NCBI GenBank assembly: GCA_910579465.1 | Contig: CAJTUB010000003.1 | Coordinates: 1-64,000, forward strand | Length of the DNA stretch: 64,000 bases | Source of the DNA: an uncultured Lachnospiraceae bacterium | GTDB taxonomy: Bacteria; Bacillota; Clostridia; Lachnospirales; Lachnospiraceae | Direction of reading: 5' to 3' | In this document: one piece after another, positions 24,719-34,062 of the stretch | Numbering within the stretch: position 1 is the first letter of the stretch | Layout: each line of letters starts with the position of its first letter | The notes under the pieces: generated by a model | Databases searched by the model: none | Told to the model about the DNA's origin: nothing | What the model saw: the letters and a program-made list of their open reading frames with translations, nothing else | Position numbers and translations under genes: made by a program

Positions 24719-27379
24719 TTACGCAGAGCGGGAGCGTTTCTGAAGCTCTACAATCGGCAGCGGCAGCAGGGACAGGATGGCTACGACACACCATGCCGGG
24801 GCGGAAAGCGGTACGACAGAAAAGATTTCCCGTGCAAACGGAAGCATAATCACACTGATCTGTAAGAAGGAGCAGATTACAAAGGCAAGCAGGAGCTTCG
24901 GGTTTGTAAAAAAGCCGATTTGCGCAAGCGGGTGCTCACTTCTCATATGGAAGGCGTGTACAAGCTGGGACAGGCTCAGTACCGCGAATGTCATTGTAGA
25001 GCCGGCGCCGAAATAGTGATTGCCGAGTACATATGCCATAAGGGAGATTGCCCCGATCATTGCGCCTTCAAACGCAATTTTGAATCCAAGCCCGCCGGAG
25101 AATAAGCTTTTTCCGGTATTGCACGGAGGCTGCTGCATAACGTCCTTTTCCGGCGGCTCCACGCCGAGTGCAGCGGCAGGGAGGGAGTCCGTAATCAGGT
25201 TGACCCAGAGGAGCTGTACCGCAAGCAGCGGAGACGGCATGCCGAACAGCAGTGCAAAAAGAATCGTAATAATTTCGCCGATGTTGCAGGAGAGCAGAAA
25301 ATGGACCGAACGGCGGATATTGGCGTAAATACCGCGTCCTTCCCGTACTGCGGCAACAATGGTTGCGAAATTATCATCGAGAAGCACCATGTCGGCAGCT
25401 TCCTTTGCAACATCAGTGCCGGAACGCCCCATGGCACAGCCGATATCGGCTGTTTTCAGTGCCGGAGCGTCGTTGATGCCGTCCCCGGTCATGGCAACGA
25501 CTTCTCCGCGCGCCTGCAGCGCATGCACAATAGCGACTTTATGTTCCGGGGAGACCCTGGCAAAAACACGGCAGTGTCCGACGCAGTCAATCAGTTCCTG
25601 CTCGCTCATGGCAGAAAGCTCCGCACCGGTAACAGGACGGTCCTTACGGGAGCAGATACCAAGGTCTGCTGCAATGGCGCGTGCCGTCAGTGCGTGGTCT
25701 CCGGTAATCATAACCGGCGTAATACCGGCTTCCTTACAAATGCGGACGCAGTCCCGTACCTCCGGACGCGGCGGGTCCATAAGACAGAGAAAGCCAAGAA
25801 GGATTAAATCACTTTCTGCATTTTTTGCAGGGCTTTCTTTATCCAGAAGCTTGCGGCAGACGGAATCGGAGAGCGGGCGATAGGCAACGGCAAGTACCCG
25901 GAGCGCATGCTCCGCACACCGGTTGCAGTAGTCATTCAGCGACTGGAGGAGAGGAGCAGTGAGCGGCATTACGGAACCGCCGTCATACCATGCGCTGCAG
26001 CGGGACAAAAGTACCTCCGGTGCGCCTTTGCACACAAGGAAAGCATAGGTATCCTGCGGCATGACCGGAAGCGGTGAAGCAGCTTTTCCGGGCAGCAGAT
26101 GAATTGTGGACATACATTTTCGTGTAGAATCAAAGGCATACTCTGCCAGCCTTTTATAGCGGGTATCCGGCATAGGGGAACAAAGGGAAGCTGCCTTTGC
26201 CGCCTGGAGCAGTGCAAGCTCTGTCGGTTCACCGTTTCCTCTGCCATCCTTTTCAAAAAAGGAATTATTGCAGAGTGCAGCACACAGCAGGATGTTTTTG
26301 GCTGCGGCCGAATCCGGCGGGAGCTTCCTCCTGCCGTCGGAAATTTCCGTAACGGTCATGCGGTTCTGGGTAAGCGTTCCCGTTTTGTCGGAACATATGT
26401 AGGTGGCACTGCCAAGGGTTTCTACCGCGGATAAGTGCCGGATAATGGCATTCTTTTTTGCCATGCGCTGTACGCCAAGAGACAGCACGATAGTAACGAT
26501 GGCAGGCAGTCCTTCCGGAATTGCAGCAACGCCGAGACTTACTGCGGTCATAAACATAGTGAGCAGCGGACGGCCCTGCCAGGCGCCCAGAAGGAAAACG
26601 ACCAGACAGATGGCAAGCACTGTGATTCCAAGGACCTTTCCCGTGTGGGCGAGGTGTTTTTTTAATGGTGTTTCCGGTGCGGTATCCTGCTGGATTAAAT
26701 CGGCAATTTTTCCGACCTGTGTCTGCATTCCGGTCTGGGTAACGAGTGCGGAGGCGTGTCCGGAGAGAATCACGGAGCCGGAGCTTACCATATTGATGAG
26801 GTCTCCGACGGCTGCGCCTTCCGGCAGTTTACAGTCGGCACGTTTCCGAACCGGCTCGGATTCGCCCGTTAAGGCGGATTCGTCCGCGCTCAGCTGTTCG
26901 CAGTGTAAAAGCCTTGCATCGGCAGGAACCATGGAGCCTGCGGAAAGGAAAATAACGTCTCCGGGTACAAGCTCCCTGGCCGGAATCAATTTCCTCCTGC
27001 CGTCCCGGACGACCTGCGCTTCCGGAGCGGAAAGCCTGCGGAGCATGGCGAGGGAGCGCTCTGCTTTGGCTTCCTGGACCACGCCGAGTACCGCATTGAT
27101 GATAACAATGATAAGAATAATCAGCGGTTCGGCGAAATCTACCTCCCCTTCGAGCAAAGAACTGAGAAAAGAAACGAGGGCGGCACCGAGCAGAATCAGT
27201 ATCATAAAATCGTTAAACTGTTCCGCAAAACGGGAGAGCAGGCTCCGCGGTTTTTTTCCGGAAAGCTCATTATAGCCGTAACGATGAATGCGCTGGCCGG
27301 CTTCTTTTTCAGAGAGTCCGTCTTCCCTGCTTTGCAGAGTGCGCAGTGCCTCCTCGGCAGAAAGAGAATGAAACTTCAT
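24719..27379 (-). CDS. Calcium-type P-type cation ATPase
   Basis: 886 residues from 27379 (MKFHSLSAEEALRTL), where AGGAG sits 5 nt upstream. An extra upstream stretch in the open frame looks non-coding. Motifs: TGESEPV (actuator), PEGLPAIVTIVLSLGVQRMA (M4 ion site), CSDKTGTLTQNRM with the phosphorylated Asp (about residue 330), KGAPEVLL (nucleotide domain), and TGDGINDAPALK. The cation N-terminal domain and about ten membrane segments match SERCA/PMR1-like pumps that export Ca2+ (less likely Mn2+). Single gene; a clear promoter was not identified in 27380-27535. Confidence 0.93.
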   Translation of the reverse strand: MKFHSLSAEEALRTLQSREDGLSEKEAGQRIHRYGYNELSGKKPRSLLSRFAEQFNDFMILILLGAALVSFLSSLLEGEVDFAEPLIILIIVIINAVLGVVQEAKAERSLAMLRRLSAPEAQVVRDGRRKLIPARELVPGDVIFLSAGSMVPADARLLHCEQLSADESALTGESEPVRKRADCKLPEGAAVGDLINMVSSGSVILSGHASALVTQTGMQTQVGKIADLIQQDTAPETPLKKHLAHTGKVLGITVLAICLVVFLLGAWQGRPLLTMFMTAVSLGVAAIPEGLPAIVTIVLSLGVQRMAKKNAIIRHLSAVETLGSATYICSDKTGTLTQNRMTVTEISDGRRKLPPDSAAAKNILLCAALCNNSFFEKDGRGNGEPTELALLQAAKAASLCSPMPDTRYKRLAEYAFDSTRKCMSTIHLLPGKAASPLPVMPQDTYAFLVCKGAPEVLLSRCSAWYDGGSVMPLTAPLLQSLNDYCNRCAEHALRVLAVAYRPLSDSVCRKLLDKESPAKNAESDLILLGFLCLMDPPRPEVRDCVRICKEAGITPVMITGDHALTARAIAADLGICSRKDRPVTGAELSAMSEQELIDCVGHCRVFARVSPEHKVAIVHALQARGEVVAMTGDGINDAPALKTADIGCAMGRSGTDVAKEAADMVLLDDNFATIVAAVREGRGIYANIRRSVHFLLSCNIGEIITILFALLFGMPSPLLAVQLLWVNLITDSLPAAALGVEPPEKDVMQQPPCNTGKSLFSGGLGFKIAFEGAMIGAISLMAYVLGNHYFGAGSTMTFAVLSLSQLVHAFHMRSEHPLAQIGFFTNPKLLLAFVICSFLQISVIMLPFAREIFSVVPLSAPAWCVVAILSLLPLPIVELQKRSRSA

Positions 27380-27535
27380 AAAAACTCCTGTAAGACTTAT
27401 TGAAAAAATATATGTCACAAGTGGAAAAGGTATGACAACCCTTTTGTTTTCAAGGGATTGGTGCGATTTTTTGAATGAAAAAGCATTGTGAAGATTAGAC
27501 AAAAATCGACATGAAATATGTGTACTTTCCCGATA

Positions 27536-27609
27536 TTTACAAAAGATGCAACCTATAGTAATATTTATTTATCTGATAAAATTATCTGATTCCATTCGGG
27601 GGTCCCGAA
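27536..27609 (+). promoter_or_regulatory. Promoter and leader hairpin of the Tad-like operon
   Basis: TTTACA (27536-27541), 17 nt, TAATAT (27559-27564), the likely start of the 8.7-kb operon. The leader has two TTATCTGAT copies and a hairpin TTCGGG/CCCGAA (27595-27609). The shared upstream element is absent here. No ribosome site is obvious beyond GGTGAAGGAG before ATG 27647. Confidence 0.6.
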
Positions 27610-27646
27610 GATTTCCAATAACAAAATACAGGGTGAAGGAGAATGT

Positions 27647-28450
27647 ATGGATATTGCATTTTGGAGTGGTGTCAGGCACCGCAGCGGGGTGACTTCAGGC
27701 GTTGCTGCAATTAGTGTGTTATGGGCAGAGCTTTTTGAAGGCGAAATCACCATTACATCAAATCACATCTGCAACGGAAGCATTTTAGAGCGCCTGCGGG
27801 GCGGAACAGAACGCCAGGAAAAGTTTGCGAGAAGAGATTACTGCTATAATTTCGGAGAACCGGAATATTTCCGGGTTTTGTGCGAAAGAGGAAACGGGCT
27901 TGCCGTACAGTTAAACGGCGGTATGCGCTATATTCCGATGACAGGGGAAGAAGAGGTGCGGATGTTTTCCGGCAGCGGCTTAAAGGGAGTTAAAAAGAAA
28001 ATGGGAATGGCAGGCTTTCTTTTGATTGATACGGCATGCGGCTACGGGAGCAGCTCCCAGAGCATCTTGCAGGAAGCCGGGCTCACCGTAATTGCGCTTC
28101 CGCCGGAGAAGGAGGCGGTAGATGCGTTTTTCCGTTCGGATACGCCGTTTCGCCAGGACAGCTTTTTTATTCTCGGAAATTACAGGGCAACGGTTTCCTG
28201 TCGTCCGTCTTATCTGTGTCACAGGTATAAGGTGCCTAAGGAGCGGATTGGCATTATCCCGTATGATTCGGAATTTGAACAGGCCATGAGGGAAGGGAAT
28301 ACGGCGGCTTATATTGGCGGCAATATTAACTGTTCAAGGAGGAGCAGGGCATATCACTTTATCCGGTGTGTAAAGAAAACGGCAATTGATTTAAGAAAAT
28401 ATGCAGAAGAAAGGAGAAATCATGTATGTGGAGACTGCGAAGAAGTGTAA
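27647..28450 (+). CDS. CpaE/MinD-like protein with degenerate P-loop (first of three)
   Basis: 267 residues opening MDIAFWSGVRHRSGVTSGVAAISVLWAEL, a MinD/CpaE-style strand-loop-helix in which the expected KGGVGKT loop is replaced by RSGVTSG. Later LLIDTACGYGSSSQS takes the place of the switch region. Two other proteins of the operon open similarly (FVGCYSHDV, FWSLTPFSGRKSSN). In Tad systems CpaE-like proteins position the machine at the envelope. ATP binding is doubtful without the deviant Walker lysines. Its end overlaps the CpaB-like gene by 25 nt. Confidence 0.65.
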   Translation: MDIAFWSGVRHRSGVTSGVAAISVLWAELFEGEITITSNHICNGSILERLRGGTERQEKFARRDYCYNFGEPEYFRVLCERGNGLAVQLNGGMRYIPMTGEEEVRMFSGSGLKGVKKKMGMAGFLLIDTACGYGSSSQSILQEAGLTVIALPPEKEAVDAFFRSDTPFRQDSFFILGNYRATVSCRPSYLCHRYKVPKERIGIIPYDSEFEQAMREGNTAAYIGGNINCSRRSRAYHFIRCVKKTAIDLRKYAEERRNHVCGDCEEV

Positions 28451-29202
28451 AAAGAAAAATTTTGTTTTGCTTCCTGCTGACAGCAGGAGGAGCAGGTATC
28501 TTCCTGTCCGGAAGCGCCCTTTCTGCCAGACGGACAGCAAAGGTGTATGAAGTCCTGCTGGCAGAGCGTGATGCCCTGATTCAAGGTGCGAAACGCCTTG
28601 CCTATGTTACAGTAAAAGAGGTAAAAGCAGGTGAGAGTTTTACATCGGAAAATACCGAGCGGAGGTATCTGCTTTCGGAGCAGGCAGAGGAAGGAATTGC
28701 AGGCGAGGTGCTTGGTCTGGCTGCCTGTGCCGATCTGCCGGCAGGGAGTATTGTCAGCACGGCGCTGTGCGGCAGCCAGGAGTTTCTGGGGACGGAGCGG
28801 GAATGTGTTTTTGAGGATATTTCGCTTCCGGATTGTTTTTCGGATTATGAAATGGTGGATGTCAGAATCCGCTATCCGAACGGAGAGAATTACTGTGTGC
28901 TGAAACAGAAGCGTTTACGGCGGAGACAGGAGAATCCGGAGGAGTGCAGATTTACTTTGACGGAGACAGAGCAGATCCTGCTCAGTGCGGCTCGGTATGA
29001 TACGGAAGTGTACCGGGGTGCGGAGCTTTATGTAGTCGCATTTGTCGAGGAGCGGCTGCAGAAGGAGGCGGACAGTTTTTATGTTCCGCCGGCCCAGATA
29101 ATAATGCAGCTGAAGGAGTCAGGGACAGAGGAGATTAGCGTACCGGTAAGCTGGTATAAGCTCCGGGAGTCTTTGGAGCAGCGTCTGGAAAATGATGTTT
29201 AG
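28426..29202 (+). CDS. CpaB/RcpC-like SAF-domain pilus assembly protein
   Basis: 258 residues, ATG 28426 with AAGGAG 9 nt upstream. One N-terminal membrane anchor (about residues 10-32). A SAF-type domain follows: YVTVKEVKAGESFTSENTERR, then GLAACADLPAGSIVSTAL, the pattern seen in CpaB/RcpC. The rest is a beta-rich extracytoplasmic region. In Tad systems CpaB-type proteins are part of the envelope-spanning assembly. A Gram-positive version would face the cell wall. Identity rests on anchor plus SAF pattern and neighbours, not on high similarity. Confidence 0.75.
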   Translation: MWRLRRSVKRKILFCFLLTAGGAGIFLSGSALSARRTAKVYEVLLAERDALIQGAKRLAYVTVKEVKAGESFTSENTERRYLLSEQAEEGIAGEVLGLAACADLPAGSIVSTALCGSQEFLGTERECVFEDISLPDCFSDYEMVDVRIRYPNGENYCVLKQKRLRRRQENPEECRFTLTETEQILLSAARYDTEVYRGAELYVVAFVEERLQKEADSFYVPPAQIIMQLKESGTEEISVPVSWYKLRESLEQRLENDV

Positions 29203-29213
29203 AGGAGGAAGAA

Positions 29214-29876
29214 GTGCAGGGAAAAATAATAGGATTTGTCGGGTGTTACAGCCATGATGTGATTTTGATGTTAGCGAAGGTGTTGAGCAGCGCGGAGAAA
29301 GAGGTGCTGTTGTGCGACCGTAATCTTCGCCATACGCTGAGTGCATCGGTACCGGTGCCGGGAGGAATCTCTGTAGGGGAAGAGATTGCGGCATATGACG
29401 GGCTGTATTTCACACAGCAGAAAATCAATGCGAAGATGCTGCAGGAATATGATATTCTGCTCGCTGATTTCGGAATGCAGGAGTTTTGCGGGGAGACGGA
29501 GTGCTGTACGGAAATCTTTCTCATAACGGATGCGCTTTTGCATCATATCCGGCAGTTAAACGGGCTGGAGCTGCAAAGGGAGCTTGTGCAGGAGGTTTTA
29601 ATCAGGGATATGCCGGGCGGACTGTATGCAAAAGAAAAGGAGCTGCAGGAGCTTTTAAACAGGTTTCCGAACCGGGAGGAGCTTTTTCTGGCTCCGGATA
29701 AGCGCGATATTGAAAACCGCTGCGTGTGTGAAACGCTGCACGAGTATCATGTAAAAAATGCTTCGCCTGAGCTGCAGGAGTTTATTTACCGGACCGCGGG
29801 ACGTCTTTGCCCGGAGATATCGAAAAGAGAGTTCCGCCGCAGAATCCGGCGGCAGGAAGGGAGGAGGAGCCTTTGA
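29214..29876 (+). CDS. CpaE/MinD-like protein (second of three)
   Basis: 220 residues from GTG 29214, with GGAGGAAG upstream. It starts QGKIIGFVGCYSHDVILMLAKVLSSAEKEVLLCDRNL, with the shape of a MinD N-terminus (strand, loop, helix, strand-Asp) but no Walker lysines, and DILLADFGMQEF where the second Asp strand would be. The C-terminus is strongly basic (FRRRIRRQEGRRSL), which may touch membrane lipids or a partner. Probably a non-ATPase scaffold relative of CpaE. Its stop overlaps the next start as TTGA. Confidence 0.6.
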   Translation: MQGKIIGFVGCYSHDVILMLAKVLSSAEKEVLLCDRNLRHTLSASVPVPGGISVGEEIAAYDGLYFTQQKINAKMLQEYDILLADFGMQEFCGETECCTEIFLITDALLHHIRQLNGLELQRELVQEVLIRDMPGGLYAKEKELQELLNRFPNREELFLAPDKRDIENRCVCETLHEYHVKNASPELQEFIYRTAGRLCPEISKREFRRRIRRQEGRRSL

Positions 29877-30664
29877 AAATTGTATTTTGGAGCCTGACGC
29901 CGTTTTCAGGCAGAAAGTCCTCCAATCTCCTTATGATGGCGCTGCAGGCGGTGGCGGAGGAAGGTACGGAACAGCTTGTCATCCATGCAGATGAAAGGGG
30001 CAGCGGACCGGAGCATTTCCTGCTTTCAGGCAGAAACCGCATCCGCATGATGGAGCAGAGGGAGTTCGGAGTAGAGCTTTTGGATAAGATGCTTCACTGT
30101 GAGCGTTTTGACAAAGCGCTTGCAGTAAATGCCTCCTATACGTTTGCAGAGGGGAAGCTGCACATTCTTCCTGCCGGGAGCAGACTGTTTTATCAGGGAA
30201 GGGAGGAAAAGGCGGCAGCGGCAGTGACTGGAATTGTGAAACGTGCGGCAGGGTGCTTCCGGAATGTCTGGATAGAGGCTCCTGCGGGAAATTCAGTGCT
30301 TGCAGAAGAGCTTTGCAAGGCAGCAGATCTGGTTGTTATTAATCTCGCGCAGAGTCCGAGCGAGGCAGCAAAGCTTGTGCAGGCGCCGGTTTATGGAAAA
30401 GAATTTTTCCTGATTGGCGCACACGAAAAGCGTTGTACCTATACCAGACATAATATGATGCTTTTGTATCCGCGGCTGCATGGCAGGTGCGCAGCGATAC
30501 CGTATCAGGACCGGTATCTGGCTGCCTGCTGCGCAGGCGAGGCAGAAGAGTTCTGGGAAAGAAGACGTCATATGGGAGAGGCGGATGTGCTTCATCCGTT
30601 TTTTAAGGAGGTAGGAAAGGCATATCTCAGTTTAAAACGCTGTCAGGAGGAAGGAGATGCTTAG
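29873..30664 (+). CDS. CpaE/MinD-like protein (third of three)
   Basis: 263 residues from TTG 29873, inside the overlap TTGA with the preceding stop and directly after GGAGGAGG, so translation is likely coupled. It begins KIVFWSLTPFSGRKSSNLLM, parallel to the first paralogue (IAFWSGVRHRSG), with GRKSSN in place of a P-loop. DLVVINLAQSPSEAAKLV resembles the CpaE/MinD switch II strand. Longer downstream segments match the two-domain arrangement of CpaE only loosely. Overlaps the CpaF-like gene by 8 nt. Confidence 0.6.
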   Translation: MKIVFWSLTPFSGRKSSNLLMMALQAVAEEGTEQLVIHADERGSGPEHFLLSGRNRIRMMEQREFGVELLDKMLHCERFDKALAVNASYTFAEGKLHILPAGSRLFYQGREEKAAAAVTGIVKRAAGCFRNVWIEAPAGNSVLAEELCKAADLVVINLAQSPSEAAKLVQAPVYGKEFFLIGAHEKRCTYTRHNMMLLYPRLHGRCAAIPYQDRYLAACCAGEAEEFWERRRHMGEADVLHPFFKEVGKAYLSLKRCQEEGDA

Positions 30665-32312
30665 AGGACAAAGAAGAAAGAAAAAGACGGAAAGACCTGT
30701 GTTTGAAACAGTGGCCGGACTCAGGGAGTATGTGCGGACGGCAATGCGCAGACGTATGGAAGGGGAAGAATTGTCGGGACTTCCTGCAAGAGAGCGGGAG
30801 AAGTATCTGATACAGACAGGACAGCTCAGGAAGGCGCTCCGTGGCTGTATTTACGGGGAAGGAGGTGAGAAGAATTATATAAAGAGTTATATTATGGGAG
30901 AGTTAGAGGTAGCCGGACTGACGGCCAGGGAAATGGAACAGCTTTTGCCGGTGCAGGCGCCGGAGCGGCTTCCTCCCGCAAGGAAGTTTGATATTCTTTT
31001 GTATCTTTTTATGAAGCAGTATGGGAAGGACGGATTTCTGAAGCTTTGCGACCGGTGGGGACTGCCCGGTGAGGTATGCAGGGAAGACGGATGCTATTTT
31101 GAGATTACATCAGGCGATATCGAACGGATTTATGAGAAGGAGCAGCCCTGGTTAAGCGGGCAGGAGAGGCTGGAGCTGCTTTGCGACGCCGTGTATGAAG
31201 GCTTTGGACACGGGGTAATCGACAGGCTGCGGGACTGCAGGCTGGATGGTGTTTCAGGGGGTGTATCCGGGCTGCCGGAGCAGTTTTTCCGGTATGAGGA
31301 GGAGCTGCACGGAAGGTTTGACGGAATGCATTCGTTTGACAGTGTGTTTGTCATGTTCCGTGGGAATACGGTACGGTTGTCATTTCTAAGCTTTGGAAGT
31401 GAACAGGAGCTGCGCAGGGTGACGAAGGCACTCTTACGTTATGAGGCTCCCGGCGAGCTCTCCTTTTACCGCCCCTATATGGTAAACGATATGAAAGACG
31501 GAAGCCGTGTGTTTGCATGCAGACCGCCGTTTTCAGAGTCCTGGGCGTTTTTTGTCCGGAAGTTTGATTCGGCAGAGGAGAAAAAGCCGGAAGAGCTGAT
31601 TACCGGCGAGGGGGCCGGGGAGTTGATACAAGCCCTGAAGTATTTTGTGGGCGGTGGATTTCATATTGCAATCAGCGGAGCGCAGGGCAGCGGAAAAACA
31701 ACACTGCTTAAGGCATTGGTACGCTATATTAATCCCAAATACAATCTGCGGATTGAAGAGTCGGTTTTTGAGCTTTGGATGCGGAAGGAGTTTCCGCAGA
31801 GGAATATACTGACGTTCCGTGAAACGGACAGTGTTGATTCGGTGGAGGGATTGGACGCGTTCCGGAAAACAGATGGAAACTGTCTGATGATGGGTGAAAT
31901 CGGAAATATCAAGGCAGCAGCGCTGATGATTGAACTGAGCCAGGTATCGGAGCAGCAGTTATTTACGCATCACGCGATGGCGACAGATAAGCTGTTAGAC
32001 TATTTCCAAAATGCCCTGCTGCGTATCGGCGCTTATTCGGATGCCGGTATGGCAAAAGAACAGGTGGCACAGGCATTTCATATTCATGTGCTTTGTGAGC
32101 GGGATTTAAGTGGTAAGCGTTATGTGAAAGAGGTTTCGGAGATTGTTCCGGAAGAAGGAGGGAAAGTGCGTATGCTGTACCGGTATCGGAACGGGAAATA
32201 TGAAAGAGTTAATATTCCGACAGAGCGTCTTTTGGAGCGTATGACAGAGCGCATACAGGAGGAGGAACGGCAGAAGCTGCAGGCATTTTTTAACGGAGGT
32301 GTGGAGGAATAA
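30657..32312 (+). CDS. CpaF/TadA-type secretion ATPase
   Basis: 551 residues. The C-terminal half is a VirB11/TadA ATPase: Walker A SGAQGSGKTTLLK (about residue 345), LRIEESVFELW (Asp/Glu-box region), Walker B-like LMMGEIGNIKAAALMI, and LFTHHAMATDKL with the His-box. The N-terminal half has a charged, helical start and a linker region typical of CpaF. It should power assembly of a pilus or pseudopilus at the inner side of the membrane. It is the clearest family member of the operon and anchors the Tad-like call. Confidence 0.9.
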   Translation: MLRGQRRKKKTERPVFETVAGLREYVRTAMRRRMEGEELSGLPAREREKYLIQTGQLRKALRGCIYGEGGEKNYIKSYIMGELEVAGLTAREMEQLLPVQAPERLPPARKFDILLYLFMKQYGKDGFLKLCDRWGLPGEVCREDGCYFEITSGDIERIYEKEQPWLSGQERLELLCDAVYEGFGHGVIDRLRDCRLDGVSGGVSGLPEQFFRYEEELHGRFDGMHSFDSVFVMFRGNTVRLSFLSFGSEQELRRVTKALLRYEAPGELSFYRPYMVNDMKDGSRVFACRPPFSESWAFFVRKFDSAEEKKPEELITGEGAGELIQALKYFVGGGFHIAISGAQGSGKTTLLKALVRYINPKYNLRIEESVFELWMRKEFPQRNILTFRETDSVDSVEGLDAFRKTDGNCLMMGEIGNIKAAALMIELSQVSEQQLFTHHAMATDKLLDYFQNALLRIGAYSDAGMAKEQVAQAFHIHVLCERDLSGKRYVKEVSEIVPEEGGKVRMLYRYRNGKYERVNIPTERLLERMTERIQEEERQKLQAFFNGGVEE

Positions 32313-33604
32313 AGGATTATGCAATACCGATACTGTATTTTTTTACAGTTTGTTTATTAGAATATAGGGGCTTTCAGAAAAGGAGAAAGGAATACCGGGA
32401 GTTGGAGCATTTTGCGGAGTTTCTGGCAAATCTGAACTATGAGTTCTATGTCTGTAAAAGTGTTACAGAGTCTATTTTCCGGGCATCGGAATGTATGCCC
32501 GGAAATCTAAGAAGGAAGTTAGAAGAAATCTGCTTTTTACTGGAAGGTGAGGATATGGAAAATGCGGTGGCGGAATACCGTTATCCGGTGCATTTAAAGT
32601 ATTTAAAGTTATTTTTTATCCAATGCCAGAATGCAGTACAGTATGGAAGCGGAAAACCAGGTACAGAATCGGTATTCGTCAAAAATATGACAGAACTCCG
32701 CAGAGATGTTCAAAATGAGTGTTACAAGAGGTCGCAGGCTGCATTTTTGTTTGCAGGCCTCGGACTGGTCGCAGCAGTACCTGTTGTGTTTGTTCCGCTG
32801 GTAAGACAGTTTGGAACTGTCAATATGCCGGAGCTGAAGAAGTTCTATGAAGGTGCTGCCGGACAGTTTACCGTAATTGGAGTGTCCATAGTTACAGTGT
32901 GCAGTTATGCACTTTTGACAATTGTAAGGAAGACAAACGGCGCGTTTTACCGGAGGCCGAAGTATCTCTGCATGGCGGCAGCAGTCGGTCTGGCACTTTG
33001 CAGCGCATGGATTGTGCGGGGGGAGGGAATTGCCCGGATGACCGCAGCAGTCGTTGCCGGAGCAGCGCTTGGTGTAGGAATGGTTTTGCTTTTTTACCGT
33101 TATTCAGAGTATTTAAGAAAAATCGGAATGGGCGGTGAGGTTCTCGGACTGCAGTCCGTCATATTGATGCTGTATGATGTACCCAATATGACGGTGATGA
33201 AGCTGTTAGCGACCTTAGAGGATTATGCGGAGCTGTTTCAAAAAACGCTGCTCCGTTGTGCGGACCGTTATGCGTCGGAAGAAAGCGAAGCGTTAGAACT
33301 GCTCCGCAGGGAAGAAGCCTATCCTGCCTTCCGGCAGTTGGCAGGCAGGATTGCAATCAGCGAACGGATCGGACTGGTACGCGCATTTTCCGGAATAGCG
33401 GAAGACAGGCAGTTTTTCAGGGAACAGCAGAGACTGGATACGGAACAGGAGCTGAAAAAGAAAGCCGCAAATGCACAGGTTCTGGCATTTGCACCGATGG
33501 CGGTACTGTTGTTTTTCTATTTGATTTTTCCGTTTCTTTTTGCGAGTGTCGGGCAGATGACGGAGATTTTTAAGGAGATGGAGCAGATTCGTTATTTTCC
33601 GTGA
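32309..33604 (+). CDS. TadB-like membrane protein (type II secretion F family), apparent ATA start
   Basis: The coding sense extends upstream of the first usual start (TTG 32402) as KDYAIPILYFFTVCLLEYRG, a convincing first membrane segment, up to ATA 32309. That codon overlaps the previous stop as ATAA, exactly where the neighbouring genes have ATGA, and GGAGG lies 9 nt before it. So a G-to-A change probably destroyed an ATG. The 431-residue product has soluble charged domains and about five membrane helices (FLFAGLGLVAAVPVVFVP, VLAFAPMAVLLFFYLIF), as TadB/TadC platform proteins do. No second F-type gene (TadC) follows. Confidence 0.75.
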   Translation: MKDYAIPILYFFTVCLLEYRGFQKRRKEYRELEHFAEFLANLNYEFYVCKSVTESIFRASECMPGNLRRKLEEICFLLEGEDMENAVAEYRYPVHLKYLKLFFIQCQNAVQYGSGKPGTESVFVKNMTELRRDVQNECYKRSQAAFLFAGLGLVAAVPVVFVPLVRQFGTVNMPELKKFYEGAAGQFTVIGVSIVTVCSYALLTIVRKTNGAFYRRPKYLCMAAAVGLALCSAWIVRGEGIARMTAAVVAGAALGVGMVLLFYRYSEYLRKIGMGGEVLGLQSVILMLYDVPNMTVMKLLATLEDYAELFQKTLLRCADRYASEESEALELLRREEAYPAFRQLAGRIAISERIGLVRAFSGIAEDRQFFREQQRLDTEQELKKKAANAQVLAFAPMAVLLFFYLIFPFLFASVGQMTEIFKEMEQIRYFP

Positions 33605-33626
33605 GCTGCACGGGAAAGGAGGAAAA

Positions 33627-34049
33627 ATGAATAACGGGCTGAAGGCATTGTTGATTGCTGCGTCGACAATCATCACCTGCATTATTGTAAGTCTTGGCTT
33701 CCGGCTGGCAAGAGAGGCAGGAACTATCGGCAATTATGTTGTAGAAGAGCTTTACCGGTACAGAAATGTAGTGGAGGAACGCGACCTTATGAAGTATGAC
33801 GGAGCCGTGGTATATGGAAGCGATGTTGTGAATCTGATGAAAAAGGAATTACCCGAAACCGCAGATGGCTTTTTTGTTACGGTAAAGGAAAAGAGAGGAA
33901 GCCGTTCTTACGGGGACCGGAACGGAGCGGAAAAGACAGAGGATGCAGAGCACGCGGACTATATTGCGCCGTTATCTGAATATGCGGGCAGAGTAGTAAG
34001 AAACAAAAACGGAGTAATTGTGGAAATTATATTTACCAAAAAGGAATAA
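33627..34049 (+). CDS. Single-anchor envelope protein, tandem paralogue 1 (possible pseudopilin-like)
   Basis: 140 residues, starting MNNGLKALLIAASTIITCII with one hydrophobic helix (about 5-26) and an outside C-terminal domain. The stretch KYDGAVVYGSDVVNLMKKEL matches MYDGLLVSGAEVRRLIEK of the next gene, defining a shared motif YDG-x2-V-x-G-x2-V. There is no Glu at +5 of a prepilin cleavage site, so it is not a classical Flp pilin. Small anchored proteins in this place of a Tad operon may form the fibre or its base. Position and anchor are seen; role is inferred. Confidence 0.65.
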   Translation: MNNGLKALLIAASTIITCIIVSLGFRLAREAGTIGNYVVEELYRYRNVVEERDLMKYDGAVVYGSDVVNLMKKELPETADGFFVTVKEKRGSRSYGDRNGAEKTEDAEHADYIAPLSEYAGRVVRNKNGVIVEIIFTKKE

Positions 34050-34062
34050 GGAGGGAAAGAAG

